DNA from: Verrucomicrobiales bacterium
GTDB lineage: Bacteria > Verrucomicrobiota > Verrucomicrobiia > Verrucomicrobiales > Akkermansiaceae
Assembly (NCBI GenBank): GCA_003527555.1
Contig: DPWT01000159.1
Location: 1-6,754 of the forward strand
Reading direction: 5' to 3'
DNA length: 6,754 bases
Part shown: positions 1 to 5,223 of the stretch, one piece after another
Layout: each line of letters begins with the position of its first letter
Position numbering within the stretch: position 1 is the first letter of the stretch
Notes under the pieces: generated by a model
The model's input: only the letters and a program-made list of their open reading frames with translations
Databases searched by the model: none
What the model was told of the DNA's origin: nothing
Translations under genes and position numbers: made by a program

Positions 1-162
1 TCCCCTGTGAACGCAGAAGAACCAGATGCGGATTTTGTAGATATGGTTTTCCAGCTACATACCTGTAAGTTTGGCTTGCTGAAGAAAACTCTGAAAAATA
101 TAGAGTCGCTTAGTTGTGTGAATTCGCGACCCGTGGTATTCCGGATTGAGAATCTTGGTTAG
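1..162 (+). CDS. Probable homoserine dehydrogenase, C-terminal end (5' truncated by window edge)
   Basis: An open frame runs from base 1 to a TAG stop at 160-162 and gives the last 53 residues of a protein that begins outside the window. The visible part (FVDMVFQLHTCKFGLLKKTL, then a short link, then PVVFRIENLG at the end) resembles the C-terminal ACT-like tail of homoserine dehydrogenases. Those tails usually read as a beta-strand, a helix of the type 'al..i..l..v' and a final 'viRIe'. Homoserine dehydrogenase reduces aspartate semialdehyde to homoserine in the cytoplasm, on the way to threonine and methionine. No catalytic or NAD(P)-binding part is visible, so the call rests on tail resemblance only; another ACT-domain protein is possible. 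The stop overlaps the convergent cysteine desulfurase stop by 4 bp. Confidence 0.5.
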   Translation, partial: SPVNAEEPDADFVDMVFQLHTCKFGLLKKTLKNIESLSCVNSRPVVFRIENLG

Positions 163-1340
163 TCTGAGGTGTATACCTGGACAGGACCAACGCCGGAATT
201 ACCTTGAACACTACGTAGCTTACTGACTGCTTTTTGAATCGCCTCGACAGCGGTATCCACGTCGGCGCGGGTACTAAAAATCGACAGAGAGAGTCGCAGG
301 CTACTTTTTGCCTGTGTAGGCGAAATGGACATGGCAGTTTGAACGTGAGATGGTTGTTGTTTGCCAGTCATGCAAGCACTACCAGCAGAACATTGCACCC
401 CATATTCATCTAACAATATTAGCAACCCAGCCGCCTCGCAGCCATCAAACGAAAGGTGGCTGGTATTTGCTGTTCTATGCTCCAATGAGCCATTCCGATT
501 AACCCCCCTAATCTCAGCTAACAGACGATCTTCCATATGATCACGCAGGCTTGCTATTCCTGCATGATTATCATCATCTAATCTTGCCTTCATTAGTTCA
601 GCAGCTTTGCCAAGCGCTACGATACCTGCAACATTTTCGGTACCACTTCGACGCCCACCTTCCTGTCCTCCACCTCGTAGCATCGGCTCAAATCGCATCC
701 CCGACCTTATGTAGAGAGCACCTACCCCTTTAGGAGCATGAAACTTGTGCCCTGAAATCGATAAAAAATCTACCGGAGTTTGTTGCACATCTATGGGTGT
801 TTTCCCCACAGCCTGAATAGCGTCTGTATGGAACGGTATACCTGCTTTACGCGCCAGAGCACTGGCTTCATCAATCGGTTGTATTACCCCAGTTTCATTA
901 TTTGCCCACATAATACTGACCATCGCAGCACCATTCAAGGCTGCTTGGTAGGCATCAAGATCAAGCCTGCCACCTGTATCCACACCAACGTGTTCGACCG
1001 TCATTCCCTCGGAGTCGACAAGCGCATCCACATAACGAAGAATAGCGCTGTGCTCGATAGCACTGGTTACAATTTTATTTGTATCCCGATTCTGATTGGC
1101 AAGAAATGCCAATGCTGCGTTATTTGATTCTGTGCCACACCCAGTCATTACGATCTCCTCAGCGGAGGCGTTTATCAGCGCTGCAACCTGCTCATGCGCG
1201 AGATCAATTGCCTCTCTGACTCTTTTTGCCGCGCGGTAACCACTTGACGGATTATGCCAGTTGTCAGTGAGGTAAGGCATCATTGCGTCAAGCACATCAG
1301 GGTGAACCTGTGTCGTGGCGTTTGAATCTAAGTAGATCAT
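159..1340 (-). CDS. Cysteine desulfurase (IscS/NifS family, PLP-dependent)
   Basis: This 393-residue protein has the usual length for the family. It would remove sulfur from cysteine, giving alanine and an enzyme persulfide for Fe-S cluster or thio-cofactor synthesis in the cytoplasm. It opens with the family signature MIYLDSNATT. Visible motifs, numbered from this start, are EHS with His97 (stacks on PLP), NNETG at 147-151, HTDAIQ with Asp173 and Gln176, SGHK with the PLP lysine Lys199, SGTENV, the sulfur-carrying Cys323 in SAGSACMTG, and Arg349 near the C-terminus. All catalytic positions are present. ATG 1340 was chosen because homologues start at this motif. An upstream in-frame ATG at 1382, which shares one base with the rlpA stop (TGATG), would add 14 residues and suggests translational coupling. 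No IscU, IscA or Suf partner is in the window, so the exact subfamily is open. Confidence 0.93.
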   Translation of the reverse strand: MIYLDSNATTQVHPDVLDAMMPYLTDNWHNPSSGYRAAKRVREAIDLAHEQVAALINASAEEIVMTGCGTESNNAALAFLANQNRDTNKIVTSAIEHSAILRYVDALVDSEGMTVEHVGVDTGGRLDLDAYQAALNGAAMVSIMWANNETGVIQPIDEASALARKAGIPFHTDAIQAVGKTPIDVQQTPVDFLSISGHKFHAPKGVGALYIRSGMRFEPMLRGGGQEGGRRSGTENVAGIVALGKAAELMKARLDDDNHAGIASLRDHMEDRLLAEIRGVNRNGSLEHRTANTSHLSFDGCEAAGLLILLDEYGVQCSAGSACMTGKQQPSHVQTAMSISPTQAKSSLRLSLSIFSTRADVDTAVEAIQKAVSKLRSVQGNSGVGPVQVYTSD

Positions 1341-1381
1341 GGCTGTTGATAGCCTTGCTTGACCGTCGCTGCAAGCCGGCA

Positions 1382-1884
1382 TCACCACCAACCCCAGCCA
1401 CAGCGTACTTTATGTTTATACATACCATCTCCAACACTTAAAACCTCGACCCTGCAGCGTGTCAGTCCCTTTGCTTTAAAACCAAGTTTTTTAGCTGCAC
1501 GGGGCGTAACATCTATTATTCGACAAGGGATAAATGGGCCACGATCATTAACACGCATTTTCAAAGATTTATCGTTATTTAAATTGGTCACTTTGACAAC
1601 ACACGGAAGTAGTAGTGTCTTATGTGCTGCAGAAATATCCCATGCCATGACTTTTCCCCCATGGCAGTATTTCCTCGTATTAGTCCAAAAAACTTACTTT
1701 CGTCATACCAAGAAGCAATTCCGTCTTCGCGGTAGTTCAGCGCCTGGTTGACTGACATGGGCTGGTAGTGTACACCGCGGATAGTGTAGCTCTGTGTTAT
1801 ATACCCTTTGTGATTACCACTCATATTGCAGGAAGCCAAAGTTACTGGCAAAGCCATGAGACATACATAAAATGTGAGATGCAT
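1382..1884 (-). pseudogene. rlpA: RlpA-like septal lipoprotein (double-psi beta-barrel), split by a -1 frameshift
   Basis: Two overlapping frames together encode one RlpA-type protein. The first frame (1884 to stop at 1588) gives a short signal with lipobox LASC (Cys19), then YTIRGVHYQPMS and GIASWY, then TAMGEK. The second frame continues with VMAWDISAAHKTL, VKVTNL, VNDRGPF and RIIDVTPRAAKKLGF. The family reads GxASWYG, TAxGE, (T/S)AAHKTLP, VTNL, (I/V)NDRGPF and R(I/V)IDLS in this order, so the join falls between GEK and VMAWD, at 1651-1660 on GGGGGAAAAG. One extra base there would restore a product of about 167 residues. RlpA proteins are outer-membrane lipoproteins; some are lytic transglycosylases acting on stem-peptide-free glycan at septa. 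The Glu, Asp and His positions of the fold are kept, and there is no SPOR domain. The lesion could be a real mutation, a sequencing error, or a programmed shift on A AAG. The stop shares a base with ATG 1382 of the desulfurase frame. Confidence 0.75.
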
Positions 1885-1946
1885 AGATTATATCTGTGCA
1901 TCATTCCTTCATTAAAAAAAAAGAAAAAGTGATTCATTTCCTATCC

Positions 1947-1975
1947 TTGACCTGAGCTATTCTCGAGCCTATATA
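1947..1975 (+). promoter_or_regulatory. Sigma-70-like promoter, TTGACC-N17-TATATA
   Basis: A -35 box TTGACC (1947-1952) and a -10 box TATATA (1970-1975) are separated by exactly 17 bp on the + strand, predicting a start near 1982. It would read into the possible small ORF at 2017 and the stem-loop at 2147-2183. An inverted repeat GCTAT (1956-1960) / ATAGC (1973-1977), with CTCGAG between the arms, overlaps the -10 box and could be an operator. The region is AT-rich, so chance matches are possible. Confidence 0.4.
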
Positions 1976-2016
1976 GCAATCGTCTTATCTGTTTTTGACT
2001 ATTTTCCCATCATATC

Positions 2017-2124
2017 ATGACCCGCACCTCAATCGAAGCATGCGCCAAGGGCTTTGTCGTTATTTTATTCCTTCTCTTCATTTACGCAGTATTTCGCGTT
2101 TGCAGCATGATTGGTTGGCTCTAG
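2017..2124 (+). CDS. Possible 35-residue single-span membrane peptide
   Basis: An ATG at 2017 opens a 35-codon frame ending at TAG 2122-2124. The peptide starts MTRTSIEACAKG, followed by a hydrophobic stretch FVVILFLLFIYAVF at residues 13-26 and a short RVCSMIGWL tail. This looks like one transmembrane helix with positive charges before it (Arg3, Lys11) and one after it (Arg27). Supporting evidence is the promoter-like pair at 1947-1975, about 35 bases upstream. Against it, there is no Shine-Dalgarno sequence before the ATG, and a hydrophobic frame of this size can arise by chance. I recognise no family. It lies divergent to rlpA and antisense to any transcript running from the export operon towards rlpA. 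Confidence 0.3.
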   Translation: MTRTSIEACAKGFVVILFLLFIYAVFRVCSMIGWL

Positions 2125-2146
2125 CCTTACACTGAGTCACTGTCCC

Positions 2147-2183
2147 GCTGAAACCTCATTACTGTAAAATGATCAGGTTTAGC
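2147..2183. other. Bulged stem-loop in the intergenic region
   Basis: The arms GCT-AAACCT-CATT and AATG-AGGTTT-AGC pair over 13 bp around an ACTGTAA loop. There is one bulged G (2150) on the left arm and a 3-base ATC bulge (2172-2174) on the right. No T-run follows on either strand, so it does not look like an intrinsic terminator. It could be a structured RNA element or a protein-binding site; its role is unknown. Confidence 0.3.
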
Positions 2184-2198
2184 CAAATGATATAACTC

Positions 2199-2229
2199 AA
2201 AAAGAATGCCCCGTAGATTTTACTCTACG
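2199..2229 (-). terminator. Weak intrinsic terminator candidate after the OPX gene
   Basis: Downstream of the OPX stop on the minus strand lies a perfect 6-bp hairpin, CGTAGA / TCTACG (2212-2229, 6-base loop), followed by GGGCATTC and then T5 (2199-2203 on +). The 8-base gap before the T-run makes it a poor terminator, so read-through towards rlpA is plausible. On the + strand it is followed by a T-rich stretch and could end a small transcript instead. Confidence 0.28.
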
Positions 2230-2258
2230 AGACACTTTGTTTTATTATCAAAATTAAA

Positions 2259-2843
2259 TTACCCACCGAATGCGGTTTTTTGTGGCACGTTAATACTGTC
2301 GCCTGGGTATATTTTTGTACCCATATCTTTAGTTTTCCTTAAGTCATATACAGAGCGTTTACCGCCACGGAATAGCTCTACTCGCCGGATTGAGCCAAAA
2401 GCATTTTCTCCACCAGCAGCCGATACTGCTTGATACAACGTCATATTACGCATGTATTGCTTTGGGCCAGGACTTTTCACATATCCGCCAATCGTCACGG
2501 TCTGAGCGTCAATATTAGATTCCGCATTATCCTTGGCCGAAATAACGTTGATACGAGGACTTTGATACATTTCTGCCTCGCGATATGCTGCCTCAATTTT
2601 ACGGGCTAAGGCAGAACTAGATAGCCCGCTTGCTTTAATGCCATTATCAAGCAGAGGCAGAAATACATAACCTTGCGGGCTTACGACATATTGCCCACTG
2701 ATCCGAACTTGCTCAACTTGCGGCACTCCCTTGATAGTAATATTCAAGGTTGTTTTCGATGATATTGACTGAGCAGCAGTGGTGCCGCCAAGACTCATTA
2801 TAGCTAGTGCACATAAGATAATTGGTAGTCGGAATAATTTCAT
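2259..2843 (-). CDS. Short OPX/Wza-family polysaccharide export protein (PES + SLBB domains)
   Basis: This 194-residue exported protein belongs to the outer-membrane polysaccharide export (OPX) family. Residues 1-25 form a Sec signal (MKLFRLPIILCALA... TTAAQS) with a likely signal peptidase I site and no lipobox. Residues about 31-103 match the polysaccharide export (PES) domain, including VVSPQGYVFLPLL. Residues about 115-190 form one SLBB domain, with GGYVKSPGPKQY, AAGG and the closing PGDSINVPQK. E. coli Wza is nearly twice as long, is a lipoprotein, and has further domains ending in an amphipathic outer-membrane helix. None of these is present here, so the protein probably stays in the periplasm. 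ATG 2843 was chosen because it gives a clean signal peptide and lies downstream of the promoter at 2873-2901; an alternative ATG at 2882 lies in the promoter spacer next to its -10 box. No Shine-Dalgarno sequence is visible. The kinase gene ends 72 bp upstream. Confidence 0.85.
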   Translation of the reverse strand: MKLFRLPIILCALAIMSLGGTTAAQSISSKTTLNITIKGVPQVEQVRISGQYVVSPQGYVFLPLLDNGIKASGLSSSALARKIEAAYREAEMYQSPRINVISAKDNAESNIDAQTVTIGGYVKSPGPKQYMRNMTLYQAVSAAGGENAFGSIRRVELFRGGKRSVYDLRKTKDMGTKIYPGDSINVPQKTAFGG

Positions 2844-2872
2844 AAGTAATAATAGGCGTGTATGAAGTCGGA

Positions 2873-2901
2873 AAATTAGCATAGACCACGAAGCATGTCA
2901 A
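2873..2901 (-). promoter_or_regulatory. Promoter candidate for the OPX gene, TTGACA-N17-TAATTT
   Basis: On the minus strand a consensus -35 box TTGACA (2896-2901) is followed after exactly 17 bp by TAATTT (2873-2878). The predicted start is near 2866, giving a leader of about 23 bases before ATG 2843. It sits in the short gap after the kinase stop, so the OPX gene may be transcribed both from this site and by read-through. The -10 box is only a partial match. Confidence 0.4.
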
Positions 2902-2915
2902 AAAAATGATCAACA

Positions 2916-5063
2916 CTAGTATAGATCCTCATCATTTCTGGCTGGCTGTGCCTGCTGTGATGGTGCTGGTGCAGCCGTGGCTGTATCTCTGGCGATTTCG
3001 TCACCTGTAGTAGGTGCATAGTATGTGTAGTAACTAGTATAATACTGGTATTGATTATCACTGCGTACATCAACGTTGTTGAGCACAACACCAATCACAT
3101 GCCCCCCTACATTTTCTACCGCCTGTTTGACACGAACAAGCATATTACGAGGAAGCTTGCGATGCTGCACCACAACGATCGTTAAATCAACCTCACTGGC
3201 CAGCACAGATGCATCACTCACACCAAGAATCGGAGGTGAGTCTACAAGCACAAGATCAAAACGCTGCTTAACATCTTGGATAAGCTCTGACATCCGGCGT
3301 GAGTTCAGAATCCCTGCGGCATCAGCAGGCAGAATGCCCGAGGGCATGAAATAAAGGTTATCTACGGGTGTTTGCAGAATCACATCCTCAAGAAGTAAAT
3401 CTGTAGTTAAATAGTTCGTTAAACCAACTGAGTTATTGATATCAAAAAACGTGTGAAGACGCGGACGGCGTAAGTCAGCATCTATCATCAGTGTCGTGTA
3501 ACCACCTTGGGCGCAAATATAAGCAAGGTTACACAATGTGGTTGACTTACCCTCACCAGCACCACCCGAGACCACCGTAATTGAGTTATCCTCAGGATTC
3601 TTCCGGTTAAATTCTATATTGGTACGCAGAATACGGTAAGCCTCAGCATCTGGGCTCATTCCACTCTGCCTGTGAAGAACCCCTACGTCTTTCGGAATTA
3701 CAGCAAGAACAGGTACTTGGAGGAATCGCTCAACATCTTCTAGACTCTTTACAGAAGTGTCGAGGTATTCGAGACAGAATGCAATACCTAGACCAAAAAT
3801 CACGCCAACAACTGCACCTAATGCAAGATTTAATGGGATATTTGGGCTAACTGCAATATCGTTTATTTCTGGAATCTGATGTATGATGATGTTAGTTGGA
3901 GGAATGGCCAATTTAGTTTTCTCAATATCATACTTAATCTGCATTTGATCTTTGATTCCCTGCGCCGTTTCATAATCCTTGCGAGCAATGTTGAACTCTT
4001 GAAATGCCCGTGCCCTGTCAGTTCCCTCATCTTGCTTCTTGTCACGCACTTCACGCATTTTGTTCACACGCCCTTCAATAATACCCAGTTGGTGGGTAAG
4101 TGACTGTCTGACATTGACGGCACGCTTCTCTAACCCTTTCTTGAGCTCTTCAATACGAGTGGTACGCATTACAATATCTGGGTGCTTATTACCGAGGCCT
4201 GAAGCCTTAGCAGTCTGCAACTCAGCTTTTGCATCTTCAAACTTGTTGTAAGCCTCTCTAAATCCTACATCTGGCAGATCAGCTGCGAGTCCTGGGAGAT
4301 CTTCATCAGCAACAGCCAATAGTTTATCAATCTGAAATTTGAGCTGATCACGCTCTCGTTCAGCTTCATAGAGCTGTCTTTCAGCCAACTGACGTAACTC
4401 AAGTTCCCCCCCGATGGTTTCCCCCCCTCTCTCACTCTCCACCCAAATCACACCAACTTTTTCAGCAATATCCATCAGGCGCTTTCGCAATTCAGCAACA
4501 CGGTCACTCTTATTCTGGAGTTCGACTTTGACTGCCTTAAGCTGATCCTTGCGCACATTTATTTCCAAATCATATCGGCGATCCTTATAGGCTTCATATA
4601 CTGCTTCTGCAATTCGCTGAGCTTCTTCTTTTTTACGATGCCTAACAGATATTTCAATCAAGTCAGTACCTCTTCTCTGAGTAGTCCTAACTATTTGTCT
4701 TAAAACATCGATCACTGTCTTTCGATCTTGCCCCCAGCTGGTCTCTAACTGGATCTTATCAATAGCCCGCCCTAAGGTTTCTGGAGCTACAATAATCTCA
4801 AACTGAGTGTTCATGAACTGCCGTGTCATTGGCGTGCCAATTCCACCCCCACGCATACCGACAGGATCTATGTCACTGATTGGCTTCACTTCTACGAGTG
4901 CCGCACTCTCATATTTCTTCGGCATCACATAGGTAATAACTGCTGCTGTTAGAAAAACCAAAAGAAATGTTAGTAAGATGACACCATAACGATTTTTAAG
5001 CACCTGCCAGTAATCTATAGCGTGAAGAGATGCTTCGTTTTGTTGACTGTTTTGCGGTTGCAT
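2916..5063 (-). CDS. Wzc-type polysaccharide co-polymerase with fused tyrosine autokinase (BY-kinase)
   Basis: This 715-residue inner-membrane protein has the full Wzc plan. A short cytoplasmic N-terminus precedes TM1 (about 28-47). A Wzz-type periplasmic domain follows, with long charged, coiled-coil-like helices (about 165-250 and 290-380). After the proline-rich IPPTNIIIHQIPE comes TM2 (about 411-431). The cytoplasmic kinase has Walker A GGAGEGKSTT (Lys506), Walker A' TLMIDADLRRP (Asp528, Asp530) and Walker B DLVLVDSPP (Asp608). A tyrosine cluster at 672-682 holds seven Tyr (YQYYTSYYTYY). In this family, cycles of trans-autophosphorylation on the cluster control polymer length and export in Wzx/Wzy pathways. 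A Pro/Ala/Gln-rich tail of about 33 residues follows the cluster and ends DEDLY, which is unusual. Two G7 tracts encode GGE-TI-GGE (213-220) in the periplasmic part. ATG 5063 matches the expected N-terminus, with no visible Shine-Dalgarno sequence. No cognate phosphatase gene is in the window. Confidence 0.93.
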   Translation of the reverse strand: MQPQNSQQNEASLHAIDYWQVLKNRYGVILLTFLLVFLTAAVITYVMPKKYESAALVEVKPISDIDPVGMRGGGIGTPMTRQFMNTQFEIIVAPETLGRAIDKIQLETSWGQDRKTVIDVLRQIVRTTQRRGTDLIEISVRHRKKEEAQRIAEAVYEAYKDRRYDLEINVRKDQLKAVKVELQNKSDRVAELRKRLMDIAEKVGVIWVESERGGETIGGELELRQLAERQLYEAERERDQLKFQIDKLLAVADEDLPGLAADLPDVGFREAYNKFEDAKAELQTAKASGLGNKHPDIVMRTTRIEELKKGLEKRAVNVRQSLTHQLGIIEGRVNKMREVRDKKQDEGTDRARAFQEFNIARKDYETAQGIKDQMQIKYDIEKTKLAIPPTNIIIHQIPEINDIAVSPNIPLNLALGAVVGVIFGLGIAFCLEYLDTSVKSLEDVERFLQVPVLAVIPKDVGVLHRQSGMSPDAEAYRILRTNIEFNRKNPEDNSITVVSGGAGEGKSTTLCNLAYICAQGGYTTLMIDADLRRPRLHTFFDINNSVGLTNYLTTDLLLEDVILQTPVDNLYFMPSGILPADAAGILNSRRMSELIQDVKQRFDLVLVDSPPILGVSDASVLASEVDLTIVVVQHRKLPRNMLVRVKQAVENVGGHVIGVVLNNVDVRSDNQYQYYTSYYTYYAPTTGDEIARDTATAAPAPSQQAQPARNDEDLY
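4406..4427 (-). repeat. Two G7 homopolymer tracts 8 bp apart inside the kinase gene
   Basis: On the coding strand two runs of seven G (4421-4427 and 4406-4412 as C on +) are separated by AAACCATC. Each reads GGG GGG GAA, giving the peptide GGETIGGE. Slippage in either tract would truncate the protein at about 220 residues, before TM2 and the kinase domain. Confidence 0.7.
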
Positions 5064-5123
5064 ACTGTGAAATTGTTTTTAGAAAATATGAGCTGATCAG
5101 TTCGTACGAGTGCCGTAAAATAG

Positions 5124-5144
5124 CTCTAAGAGGTTGTCTCTAAG
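5124..5144. promoter_or_regulatory. Direct repeat CTCTAAG x2 upstream of the kinase gene
   Basis: CTCTAAG occurs at 5124-5130 and again at 5138-5144, giving a 14-bp period with AGGTTGT between. The pair lies between the terminator at 5163-5198 and the kinase start at 5063, where that gene's own promoter should be. Spaced direct repeats of this kind are typical of some response-regulator sites. I see no convincing -35/-10 pair, so its role is inferred from position only. Confidence 0.25.
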
Positions 5145-5162
5145 AATCATTGAAAAGTAAAT

Positions 5163-5198
5163 AAAAAAGCCGTCGCAACGTGTTACATTGCGACGGCT
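5163..5198 (-). terminator. Strong intrinsic terminator of the beta-barrel gene
   Basis: On the minus strand, 25 bases after the barrel gene stop, a perfect 11-bp GC-rich stem AGCCGTCGCAA / TTGCGACGGCT (9-base loop) runs straight into a T6 tail. This is a textbook Rho-independent terminator and separates the barrel transcript from the kinase gene. Confidence 0.92.
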
Positions 5199-5223
5199 GA
5201 TAATTCGAAGTATTCGAAATAAA

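Noticed and set aside
780..1127. 115-codon open frame on the + strand
   Set aside because: It lies wholly inside the conserved cysteine desulfurase on the other strand and its translation shows no domain or plausible ribosome site; it is a shadow frame.
1359..1751. 130-codon open frame on the + strand
   Set aside because: It is antisense to the rlpA reading frames, which carry clear family motifs. The translation has low-quality composition and no recognisable fold.
1887..1892. Perfect TATAAT on the minus strand 2 bases before ATG 1884
   Set aside because: As a -10 box it would start transcription inside the rlpA signal sequence and it has only a poor -35 (TTAATG) upstream. Probably chance in AT-rich DNA.
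2128..2143. CACTG direct repeat around TGAGTCA
   Set aside because: The arms are only 5 bp, common by chance, with no link to a promoter or gene start.
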